Below, piece by piece: positions 43,501 to 51,123 of a stretch of DNA of 64,000 nt (position 1 is the stretch's first letter; every line of letters begins with the position of its first letter). Below the pieces are notes generated by a model. It did not search any database. It saw only the letters and a program-made list of their open reading frames with translations, and was not told where the DNA came from. Source of the DNA: Longilinea arvoryzae (GTDB lineage Bacteria > Chloroflexota > Anaerolineae > Anaerolineales > Anaerolineaceae); the NCBI RefSeq assembly GCF_001050235.1, contig NZ_DF967972.1, positions 3,165,953 to 3,229,952 on the forward strand, written 5' to 3'. Both the position numbers and the translations under genes were made by a program.

Positions 43501-46398
43501 GCCGGAAATACCCTCGGAGACGACGATAGCTGGACCTTCATGACCTCGGTCGAACCGCCCATGCAGGTATATTTTGGCGATCTGCACAACCACACCAGCT
43601 ATTCGGATGGTTCGGGCACCCCGACCCAGGCATTGGCTGCAGGAAAGGCCGCCGGGTTCGATTTCATGGCCATCAGCGACCATTCGTACGCGATCGATGA
43701 TACCGAATGGGCAAACACGCTGCAGGCGGTCAATGATGCCACTACATCTGACTTCGTGGGTTTGCGCGGTTTTGAATACACCCAGGGCGCCGAAGGCCAC
43801 ATCAATGTGTGGAACTCGGAGCGGCATGCCACTCGCACCAGCGTAGCCGGCTGCACCTATTGCGACTACACTCCCAACCTGGAAGCCGGCCAAACCGTAA
43901 CAGGGTTTTACCCATGGCTGGTCGCCAGCACAACGACGGCCCTGGATGAGGCGGGCATGGTCATGCAGTTCAACCACCCGGGTTGGATCAACTTCAACGA
44001 CTGGCGCTACCATCCTGAACTCTCCGGGATCGCCCGCCTGGAAGAAGTTGGAAATGGCAGCAGCACGTCCTATGTCTTCTCTGAAAACGAATACATCCGC
44101 TCGCTGGATTACGGCTGGAAATTGGGCGCCACCAATAACGCGGATACCCACTCGCCCAACTGGGGCGTGAATACCGATCACCGCACCGGCGTGCTCATGA
44201 CCGAATTGACCAAGGCAGCCCTGTTGGATGCCTTGAATCAACGCCGCACATTCGCCACTGAAGATAAGAATTTCAATTTAACCATGAAGGCAAACGGGGC
44301 CTGGATGGGCTCTGAAATCGCCAACTCGGGCAGGATTCAATTCGATATCAATGGTTCGGATCCGGACAATGAAGCCACCGCGTCGGTCCAAATCATCACC
44401 GACCAGGGTAAAGTGGTCGACTCGACCCAACCCGCGCAGGGCAATTTCACCTGGCAGCCGGTGGTGAATGTCAGCACGGGTGTCCACTATTTCTACGTCA
44501 AAGTCACCCAGGCCGATGGCGACCGCATCGTCACCTCTCCAGTTTGGACTCTCGGAACCGAAGATATCGCGATCTCCGATGTCGTCATCCAACCCACCAT
44601 TCCCACAGTTTACAGCCCATCGCTGCTGACTGCCCGCGTCACCAACCGCGTGGATTCCAGCCGGACTGTGAACGTCGTCATCAAAGTCAATGGTGTAGCG
44701 TTGGGTTCGGCCGTGGAAGTCACCGTGCCGGCCAATGGGGATGGTTATGTCAACTTCAGCTGGCAGCCCACAGAAATTGGTGATGTGACCGTAACGGCTG
44801 AAATTGGAAATGCTCCCGCGGGCGACAATCCCGACGATAACAGCGCCTCCCTAAACCTGACCGTGACCGATGAGCACCTGCCCTTGATCCTGATCGATGC
44901 GGGCCACGGCAACGTCAACGCTTCAGGCCGCGACATGGGCCCCTTCATCGACGACCTTTCGGCCCATCAATTCAACGTCCTCAAGAATCTGGATGAATTG
45001 ACTGCCAGCGATCTCAACCCGGACGTCGTCAAGCTGTTGGTCATCACCGCCCCGCAAACCGCCTACACTGCAGCGGAACTTGAATCCATCGCCAATTTCG
45101 TCAATGCCGGCGGGAACCTGCTGCTGTGTGGTCTGGCGGATTACACTGGCAAAGTACCCTGGGCAGATACCGTTGCCAACCGAGAGAATGCCATCCTCGA
45201 TCGCATCGAAAGCGCGACCGGGCAAACGATCAACATGCGCATGAACGACGACGAAGTGATCGATGGCAACACCAACAATGGCTACCCATTCGGCGTGATC
45301 TGGCAGGATTTCCCATCCGCCGATACCACTGGCATTGGTGTGAACGTCGAAAATGTTTCCACGTGGAGCCTCAACTCGATCCGCGGTCGCAGCGTTAATG
45401 ACCCGCTCACCGCTGACACTCCGGGCGTTCAGATCGTGATGCAGGGCGACCTGGATGAGGGTTATACTGCTGATTCCTGGAAGAACCCCTTCCACACCAG
45501 CAACACCAGCGCCGACGGCGCTAACGACGCCTATATCTATAACCCGACCTGGGTATCGCCGGCCACCAAACCGGCTAACGCGATCCCGCTTCCGGGTGCA
45601 GCAGTGACCCAGCTTCAAAACGGCGCCGGGCGCATCATGCTCTACGGCGACAGCAACGATCCCTTCACCATCTTCGCTTACACGGCAGGCGATGGCAAGC
45701 AGAATGAGCTGTTCAACCTGCAGTCCATCATGTGGCTGCTGGGAACACCGCTGCAAAAGTCGACCATTGCTGAGGCACGCACCCAGACGATCGAGGATCA
45801 ACCCGATAACTTGAATCGTCTGGTCTGGGTCGAAGGCAATATCACTGCTGCGTACGGCGAGTTCTTCAACGTGCTTTATGTACAGGATGCGACGGGTGGC
45901 ATCACAGTCCACGCTCCCGCCGGCGATATCGATCCAACCGCATTCACCCGGGGTACGCACGTGCGCGTCATCGGCACCATCGATACCTACAACGGAGATA
46001 CGGAAATTCAATTCTTCGAGGCCGAAATGGTCCAGGTGATCGATTCCACCCATACCGATCCGGCACCAGCGGCGCTCAGCACACACACGGCTTCAGCCGA
46101 AGCCTCGGAAGGCTGGCTGGTAACCGTCACCGGTGTGGTGATCCAGAAGATCAGCAATGATACGATCATCGTCAATGATGGTACCGGTCCGGTCCGGGTG
46201 TTCCTGGATGGATATAACGGTACCTTCGACGACATTCTGGTCTTCGATCGCGTGCAGGTGGTCGGGCTGGCTTCGGAAGACGGCGATGGATCGCGCATCC
46301 GCATCCGCAATTACAAATTCCATCCTGGAATCGCCGATGATGTGACCGTTTTGGGGCACACCGAATACACTCTTTATCTTCCCATGATCGGAAGATAA
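40555..46398 (+). CDS. Giant exported multidomain protein with PHP-type metallohydrolase
   Basis: A 1947-residue secreted protein with signal peptide (NLAVLLAMLLSFMTGPIG). Regions in order: a strand-rich, propeller-like region (~30-380); two SbsA/Big_5-type Ig-like domains (~383-590); an OB-fold, YhcR-like domain (~594-780); two more Ig-like domains (~785-1000); and a PHP domain of the CehA/McbA type (~1003-1330), with GDLHNHTSYSDG, AISDHS, QFNHPG and NNADTHSP. A CARDB-like domain (~1337-1440), a DUF4350/GATase-like region (~1440-1735), a second OB-fold (~1739-1930) and the tail EYTLYLPMIGR end it. It probably cleaves phosphoesters or nucleic acid outside the cell; the substrate is inferred. 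Confidence 0.9.
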   Translation: MQGKRSRILNLAVLLAMLLSFMTGPIGTTYAASNHSNAAAPLRAAFTTGNIVVYRVGNGTDALVNTGNPVFLDEYQPNGTLIQSIVMPTVADGANRALVASGTATSEGLITRSMDGQYILLTGYASTYTSSLSGTTGTAVNRVIGRVDGNGNIDTTTALPDFASGNTPRSAISTNGTDLWFAGGAGGTRYTTLGTTSASTQISSAPGNIRQINVFDGQLYISSGASGFRMASVGIGIPTGSPTTTTNLPGISTSAGSPYGFFFADLDAGVAGVDTLYIADDTSSTGGILKYSLVSGNWTQNGVAGIGSDFYRGLTGIVNGTTVTLYATRKGGNAAIGGGELVSLVDGGGYNAAFSSSTPTLLATAAANTAFRGVALAPVASGPADSAPIVSSTTPANNLGNVPEGDSITVTFSEDVTTTAAAFTINCGGADQPFTFSGSGATYTLDPNADLPYSQTCTVTVTGSGVTDLDEPIAPMAADYSWSFTVVDLAPSVTGVVPAINATKVAVNTNISITFNKDVSTSDAAFALACDGTSQPFAFSGSGAAYTLDPTNNLPYSQVCSVTVTGSSVTDPDTNEPMAADYTWNFTTINDPDAITPIAEARAAGAGWTGTIQGNVTTPPGIFRSNGFTIQDATGGMYIFSGSLTLPALTLGDVVKVSGTIKNYNGMLETDPTTSVTWIDSGSVPDPTPIATGSVVSTQGKLISVTGTATWTGTPTNPPSANFSITLDDGSGPVIVYAYKFAGLDLTKFTSGQQLRVIGYSSYYKTSTSESAQIYPRYQSDIIDMSAPAVISTIPADAVTDVSPYKPLSAVFNKAMDPSSLDSTSFSLRDSTDAPVSGTVTYDPSTYTASFTPNAALSPTSTYTATISTAVRDSLGVTLANPVVWSFTTGELDSTSPTISDRSPAPDATNVPLSTKIVVTFSEELHASSLNTSHFVLTDSYGQVAANLSYDPIAHTVTLAPETNLLPTTEYTFRVTGNTADLAGNTLGDDDSWTFMTSVEPPMQVYFGDLHNHTSYSDGSGTPTQALAAGKAAGFDFMAISDHSYAIDDTEWANTLQAVNDATTSDFVGLRGFEYTQGAEGHINVWNSERHATRTSVAGCTYCDYTPNLEAGQTVTGFYPWLVASTTTALDEAGMVMQFNHPGWINFNDWRYHPELSGIARLEEVGNGSSTSYVFSENEYIRSLDYGWKLGATNNADTHSPNWGVNTDHRTGVLMTELTKAALLDALNQRRTFATEDKNFNLTMKANGAWMGSEIANSGRIQFDINGSDPDNEATASVQIITDQGKVVDSTQPAQGNFTWQPVVNVSTGVHYFYVKVTQADGDRIVTSPVWTLGTEDIAISDVVIQPTIPTVYSPSLLTARVTNRVDSSRTVNVVIKVNGVALGSAVEVTVPANGDGYVNFSWQPTEIGDVTVTAEIGNAPAGDNPDDNSASLNLTVTDEHLPLILIDAGHGNVNASGRDMGPFIDDLSAHQFNVLKNLDELTASDLNPDVVKLLVITAPQTAYTAAELESIANFVNAGGNLLLCGLADYTGKVPWADTVANRENAILDRIESATGQTINMRMNDDEVIDGNTNNGYPFGVIWQDFPSADTTGIGVNVENVSTWSLNSIRGRSVNDPLTADTPGVQIVMQGDLDEGYTADSWKNPFHTSNTSADGANDAYIYNPTWVSPATKPANAIPLPGAAVTQLQNGAGRIMLYGDSNDPFTIFAYTAGDGKQNELFNLQSIMWLLGTPLQKSTIAEARTQTIEDQPDNLNRLVWVEGNITAAYGEFFNVLYVQDATGGITVHAPAGDIDPTAFTRGTHVRVIGTIDTYNGDTEIQFFEAEMVQVIDSTHTDPAPAALSTHTASAEASEGWLVTVTGVVIQKISNDTIIVNDGTGPVRVFLDGYNGTFDDILVFDRVQVVGLASEDGDGSRIRIRNYKFHPGIADDVTVLGHTEYTLYLPMIGR

Positions 46399-46426
46399 TT
46401 CCGGGAAAGAACAGGAAGTAACAAAC

Positions 46427-46460
46427 AAAATGGGTGAGCAGACCAACGCTCACCCATTTT
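46427..46460. terminator. Bidirectional intrinsic terminator
   Basis: AAAATGGGTGAGC (46427-46439) pairs with GCTCACCCATTTT (46448-46460). A-tract and T-tract on both sides let it serve both the giant protein gene and the convergent response-regulator operon. Confidence 0.9.
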
Positions 46461-46510
46461 ATGTTTCGTAATCGATAAACTTTGCTACATTCGGATAAAA
46501 ACCCGACGAA

Positions 46511-46867
46511 TCAGCGCAGACGGGCGCTCAAATCGCGCAGTTGGGCAAAACTGATCGGCTTGATGAGCACGAAATCGGCGTCCTCTGCCAGATCGCTCAT
46601 CCGTGGATCGGCAGTCGCAATGATCACCTTGGTGTTCTTCAGGCGGTCGTCAGCGCGAATCTTTGCCAGAATCTCCAGACCGCTTACGTGCGGCAGGTGC
46701 AGATCCAGAACGATCACAATCGGCTGACACACGTCCAGCTCATCCATGGCCACCTGCCCATCGCGAATGGTTTTCGTATCGAAGCCGGCCAGGCGCAGCG
46801 CTTCGGTAAAAATGATCGCGAGGTCTTCATCGTCTTCGATGATCAGTGCCTGTTGTAAGGATTCCAT
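46511..46867 (-). CDS. CheY-like single-domain response regulator
   Basis: A 118-residue receiver domain with no output domain. The acidic pocket is EDDED (residues 11-15), the phosphoacceptor is D55 in IVLDLHLP, and the conserved Lys is in FVLIKPIS. It would act by protein contact, not DNA binding. It lies 13 bases after the histidine kinase gene and is the last gene of the unit that includes the diterpene synthases. Confidence 0.93.
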   Translation of the reverse strand: MESLQQALIIEDDEDLAIIFTEALRLAGFDTKTIRDGQVAMDELDVCQPIVIVLDLHLPHVSGLEILAKIRADDRLKNTKVIIATADPRMSDLAEDADFVLIKPISFAQLRDLSARLR

Positions 46868-46880
46868 GTGAGTAACCTTT

Positions 46881-48548
46881 CTACGCTTGCTTGATGGGCA
46901 GAATAATGGTGAATAATGTCCCGTGTCCCGGTTGGCTGGTCAGGTGAATTTCCCCGGCCATCAGCGTCACCAGGTTCTTGACGATCGTCAATCCCAGGCC
47001 AATCCCACCGTGCTGGCGGGTGGTCAGGTCTTCGATCTGGCCAAACGGGTCGAAGATCCGGCCTTGCTGGTCCGGGGCAATCCCGATCCCAGTGTCTTTG
47101 ACTTCGATCACCCAGTGTGCCGGATCGGGAGTAAACAACCGGATCCAGATTCCTCCGGTTTCCGTAAATTTGATTGAATTTGTGACCAGATTGACCAGAA
47201 TTTGCTGTAGCCGGTTCGGATCCCCATACAGCGTCGCGGGCAGGCCCTCACCAACCTCAATCGACAAAGTCAGACCCTTATCTTTTACGATCGGGTCCAT
47301 CACCCCACGCAAACCTTCCACCAGGTCCTGAACTTGAAATTGCCGCTCGACCAGTTTCATTTTTCCGGCTTCGATCTGAGCCTGATCGAGCAGGTCATTC
47401 ACAAGCCCGAGTAAACGCTTGGTGCTGTTCATGATCCGGGTTACGATGTTGTTTTGTTTTTCAGTCAGCGCGCCAAAAGCATGCTCCTTCAACATCTCAC
47501 TATATCCCTGAATGGCGTTGAGTGGTGTTCGAAGCTCATGTGAAACCATCGCCAGGAATATGCCCTTCAGGTTCTCGACTTCCGCCTCGTGCGTAAAGTC
47601 GCGGAATACGGCTACCTTACCAATGTGTTCTCCATTGTTGTCGATCACCCGGGACGCATTCAACGAAAAAGTGAATTTTCCCCACTGGATTCGAACATTC
47701 GACTTGTATTGGTCGGGATTGTCGAATAAATTAGTGACATCTTGATTGCTCGCCGGGGATAATTCAGAAAGTCGGCTGAGATCGGTAAAATGTTTGCCGA
47801 TCATTTCTTCCGGTCGGGTACCCAAATATCGCCCGAGCGCGGCATTGGCGACGATGATCTGATCCTGATTGTCGAACACCAGAACGCCGTCTGCGATACC
47901 TTCCAGGATGGCGTGAATGCGCCCCGCCTCTTCGCGCTCGCGGGTCAGCGCCTTGGTCAGGTCGAGCGTCTGCTGTGCAACGCGTTTATCCAATTCCCGG
48001 TTCATCAAGCGCAGTTCGGTCAACACCTGTTCGAGGCTGCGCGCCGACAACCACGCGATCAGGGCAATCAACAGAAAACCCAACACGGCCGGCAGGTTCG
48101 GATCTATCCTCAACCGGAACGCGATCCCGATGATGATCGCGTCGCATAGCGCTGCATAGGCGAAACTGGCCCTCGCCCCCACCAGCATGCTTGCCATGAT
48201 GATCGGGAAGGAAAAAGAAAAGAGTGTTCGACCGGTGGCAACCTGCTCCGGGCTGTCGCTTAAGGCCATGACAACAGTCACCAGAACCAGGAACAGGTGG
48301 CTGGCAATATACCCTGAGTTCGGTGATCGGTTGATCAGGTAGATTAACACAGTTCCCAGCAGCATGGCCAGGCTGCCATAGACCATGGCGCTGGTTTCCT
48401 GGCTCAGATGATAAATCGACAGCACGACGATCAGGGTTATGATGCATAAAGTCGAAACGCCCAACAGCAAAATGTTCAATAACTTTCGCCGTCGAGCTCC
48501 ATCCGGGTCAGTGACCGGAACCGTGAGGATCTGGTTCAGGAAGGACAT
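46881..48548 (-). CDS. Membrane sensor histidine kinase
   Basis: A 555-residue kinase. Six membrane segments fill residues ~25-170. A coiled coil (~175-210), a PAS domain (~212-320, GIADGVLVFDNQDQII), a HisKA domain with phospho-acceptor H337 in SHELRTPLNAIQGYSEML, and a HATPase_c domain (NLVTNSIKFTE, DTGIGIAPDQQGRIF, GGIGLGLTI) follow. The integral membrane sensor has no known ligand; it could detect a membrane-soluble compound. Its ATG lies one base after the stop of the class II diterpene cyclase, and its ribosome-binding site (GGGGGA) is inside that gene. Confidence 0.94.
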   Translation of the reverse strand: MSFLNQILTVPVTDPDGARRRKLLNILLLGVSTLCIITLIVVLSIYHLSQETSAMVYGSLAMLLGTVLIYLINRSPNSGYIASHLFLVLVTVVMALSDSPEQVATGRTLFSFSFPIIMASMLVGARASFAYAALCDAIIIGIAFRLRIDPNLPAVLGFLLIALIAWLSARSLEQVLTELRLMNRELDKRVAQQTLDLTKALTREREEAGRIHAILEGIADGVLVFDNQDQIIVANAALGRYLGTRPEEMIGKHFTDLSRLSELSPASNQDVTNLFDNPDQYKSNVRIQWGKFTFSLNASRVIDNNGEHIGKVAVFRDFTHEAEVENLKGIFLAMVSHELRTPLNAIQGYSEMLKEHAFGALTEKQNNIVTRIMNSTKRLLGLVNDLLDQAQIEAGKMKLVERQFQVQDLVEGLRGVMDPIVKDKGLTLSIEVGEGLPATLYGDPNRLQQILVNLVTNSIKFTETGGIWIRLFTPDPAHWVIEVKDTGIGIAPDQQGRIFDPFGQIEDLTTRQHGGIGLGLTIVKNLVTLMAGEIHLTSQPGHGTLFTIILPIKQA

Positions 48549-48549
48549 A

Positions 48550-50028
48550 TTATTCCCCCTTCTTCTCCATTTCTAACGCACTCGATATTGCAGAACGGAC
48601 GACAAGTTCCGGCAAGTACAAGCACTTGCCGATCCACAGCGCCGGGTAAGGTGGATCTTGATGCTCTCTTAACCAATCAGCGCCTCGTTTCAATGCCTCT
48701 CTGACGGCTTCCGCATCATGTCTTCGCCAGACACACAACGCCTGCATCGAATAAGCCGTCTCTTCCGCGGTTGGAATACAGAACCCCCACGCGCCATCCG
48801 GACGCTGAGTCTTCAACAGCCAGGCCACCGTGGGTTTGACCAGCTCAGGCGCATAACCGGCGCAGGCGACCACGGCATGCGCCGACGCATAGTACGGAGA
48901 AACGTGCCACTTATCTTCCCAGTATCCCGACGCGTTGCGGGTCTCCGCCAGGAATTGCAGGATCTTCATGACGGCCGGGTGATCCGCAGCAAATCCGGCG
49001 TGCCGCAGAGCGCCCAGAATGTGAATATTGGCGCTGACCGAAGGGTTGGCTTCGTGCTCGAAACAACGGAACCACCTTTCCTGTTCATAAGACAGCAGGG
49101 CCTCGACGTCCGCGGGACGCCCAAATCGCGCCAACACCTCGCACACCAGGCCGGAATCGTCGCCATCCTTGGGAGTGTAGCCCGCCGCCCAGCCGATTCC
49201 CCGGCCCGGTTTCCAGGCTTTTTCAAGAAAATCGAGCTGCGGCTGGCACAGATGAAGGATTTCCGGGGTATCGAGTCCCGCGAGAGCCAGATTCCAGAGC
49301 ACCCAACCCCGCTCGAACACATCGAATGGAGCCACATTCGGCGCCCCTCCGTCCGGGGTGATCACACCGCGCAGGTATTCCAAAACCCCAGAGTCCGCCT
49401 GAACGTATTTTGCCAGATAAGCCGTCGCCGAAGGACTGTGGCCAACGGAACCATTGGCTTCCTTCAGATTTGCCAGGTCCAGCACTTCCTGCATATCCGT
49501 CCCGGCCATTTCAGCCGAGAAGGCCGCCGAGATATATCGGTTAACCTTTGCGCCGCCCATCGCCGAGAGCTTGCGAGCTCTTTTCTTCTGCAACCGCCCG
49601 AGGATCCGGTCGCCCTGGTGCGAGATGATTTTCAAGTTCTCGGCTTCGCTAATTAAGGTCGGCACGATCAGCTCGAACCCGACCGTTGCCCCATTCGGGT
49701 CGCTCGTCATCTGATTCTCAGCCTGATTGGAAATATTCTCCAGCGCGATCAATCCCTTATCGATCTGTTTGCGGTCGAGCGCCCGGCGTCCACGATAAGT
49801 GAGCGCGATCATTGCCGAAAGCGTGCAGACGACCCTGTCATAGTAATTGTAAAGTTCGGAAGTTCCCCAACTGCCATCTTCAAGCTGGTGTTCGTTGATC
49901 CATTCGAGCGCGCAGTTGCTGATATCGTAATCCAGTTCGCCCAGTCGGGCGATCCAGGCGGTGTCGTAAACCGTGCTGGTCATATGACCATGGTCTGCGC
50001 TTTCGAGAAGAGCTGTGAAGTCGTTCAT
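48550..50028 (-). CDS. Class II diterpene cyclase, Rv3377c-like
   Basis: A 492-residue protein made of alpha-barrel repeats. The catalytic DxDD motif is DGDD (residues 288-291). TSTVYDTAWIA, QLEDGSWG, ATVGFELIVPTL, NGSVGHSPSATAY and QRPDGAWGF match, as I recall it, the halimadienyl/tuberculosinyl diphosphate synthase Rv3377c of M. tuberculosis, which has nearly the same length. Such enzymes protonate geranylgeranyl diphosphate to a bicyclic diphosphate. A Herpetosiphon relative makes kolavenyl diphosphate, so the exact product is open. The ATG overlaps the stop of the partner gene by 4 bases, and a two-component system follows. Confidence 0.92.
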   Translation of the reverse strand: MNDFTALLESADHGHMTSTVYDTAWIARLGELDYDISNCALEWINEHQLEDGSWGTSELYNYYDRVVCTLSAMIALTYRGRRALDRKQIDKGLIALENISNQAENQMTSDPNGATVGFELIVPTLISEAENLKIISHQGDRILGRLQKKRARKLSAMGGAKVNRYISAAFSAEMAGTDMQEVLDLANLKEANGSVGHSPSATAYLAKYVQADSGVLEYLRGVITPDGGAPNVAPFDVFERGWVLWNLALAGLDTPEILHLCQPQLDFLEKAWKPGRGIGWAAGYTPKDGDDSGLVCEVLARFGRPADVEALLSYEQERWFRCFEHEANPSVSANIHILGALRHAGFAADHPAVMKILQFLAETRNASGYWEDKWHVSPYYASAHAVVACAGYAPELVKPTVAWLLKTQRPDGAWGFCIPTAEETAYSMQALCVWRRHDAEAVREALKRGADWLREHQDPPYPALWIGKCLYLPELVVRSAISSALEMEKKGE

Positions 50029-50969
50029 CGATGTTCTCCAGGATTGGGTGTGGTGTCAGAAGGCCAGGCTTCTTCGGGGATCGGGTACCAGATTCCGCCC
50101 ATTAACTCGCCCAATCCCAGGGTGCGTTCGTGATTGGCGGCATAAAAGCTCTGCATCCAGGCCAGATCATCTGGGGAAAGGGTTTCATAATCTGGCTCCG
50201 GAGTTTTACGGGTGAACAGGTGATCGTACAGAATCTGGCGGAGCTGGCGCGCCGTGAGGTCCAGGGATGGACTGACCGTGAAATAGAGATCTTCATTACC
50301 GGTCGCGAGTAACGGCATATCGAACGCGCTCAGCCGGTCAAAGCCGATGAAAAAACTGACCGGATCGACGTATTCGCCATAATACATCTGCACCAGCGTG
50401 CGCCGGTCGGGCGCGCACCGGTGTTCCTGGTAATACCGCACGCTGTATTCAGCGATTTGTTCGCTGGGGTCATTCGCGAACATGCCGAAGAACAAACGGT
50501 TGCGATCGTGAGATCGGGTCTTCTCGGCGATTTGTTCGAATTGTTCGATCAGGTACGCATACGGTGTGTTCGCCAGGTTACGCCGGCAATCGCCGTAAAA
50601 GCGGACTCGGACCTGATAATCCTCATAGAATTGCAGGAAATGCGGTTCTGTCACCAACCGCGAAATTCCATGAACGGCCATCTGGATATAGTCATCCCCG
50701 CGTTCCAACAGGTCGGCTCCAAAAATCGGAGTCAGCAGGGTGTGCACGCCATGATCGAAGAACAGCCGGTACATGGCGATGTGCTGCTGCTCCATGACAT
50801 GCAGATACGAATCACCGTCCGCATCGAACTGGCCGTCCATCACCTTCAAAAGATACCAGCGCCGCGTACCGTTGATCGGGAAGACACCTACCAACGGTCC
50901 CCCGGATTCGACCAGGCGAGCGGCTTCTTCCACAGGCAAATTCTCGAAGGTCAGTTGATCAATGTTCAC
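50025..50969 (-). CDS. Rv3378c-like diterpene synthase / terpenyl transferase
   Basis: A 314-residue protein of the cis-prenyltransferase-like Rv3378c family. Shared segments include GPLVGVFPINGTRRWY, DHGVHTLLTPIFG, YYGEYVDPVSFFIGFDRLS and LYFTVSPSLD. Rv3378c condenses tuberculosinyl diphosphate with adenosine (or water); a Herpetosiphon relative makes kolavelool. The catalytic position that is Asp34 in Rv3378c (FDGTRRW) is Asn33 here. Both Arg and Trp (R36, R37, W38) are kept. It starts with GTG after GGGGGAA. Together with the downstream cyclase it should form a two-step diterpene pathway from GGPP. Confidence 0.9.
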   Translation of the reverse strand: MNIDQLTFENLPVEEAARLVESGGPLVGVFPINGTRRWYLLKVMDGQFDADGDSYLHVMEQQHIAMYRLFFDHGVHTLLTPIFGADLLERGDDYIQMAVHGISRLVTEPHFLQFYEDYQVRVRFYGDCRRNLANTPYAYLIEQFEQIAEKTRSHDRNRLFFGMFANDPSEQIAEYSVRYYQEHRCAPDRRTLVQMYYGEYVDPVSFFIGFDRLSAFDMPLLATGNEDLYFTVSPSLDLTARQLRQILYDHLFTRKTPEPDYETLSPDDLAWMQSFYAANHERTLGLGELMGGIWYPIPEEAWPSDTTPNPGEHR

Positions 50970-51123
50970 GGGTTCCCCCTTCCCCCATTCGCTCCCAAAT
51001 CTGGTCGAATTTTCGTAGATAATGCGGGGTCATGGAGTGGAAAATCCCTACCGGATCAAGAGTGCGTATCGATTGCGGAATCCTGATGATCATATGATCC
51101 TTCATGCGTCTTTTTGAATGATA

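Noticed and set aside
44923-46086. A 387-codon antisense frame in the 1947-aa gene
   Set aside because: Low-complexity translation typical of a shadow; no ribosome-binding site.
48550-50028. Squalene-hopene cyclase
   Set aside because: About 140 residues too short, and the flanking motifs match class II diterpene cyclases; the partner gene also argues for a diterpene pathway.
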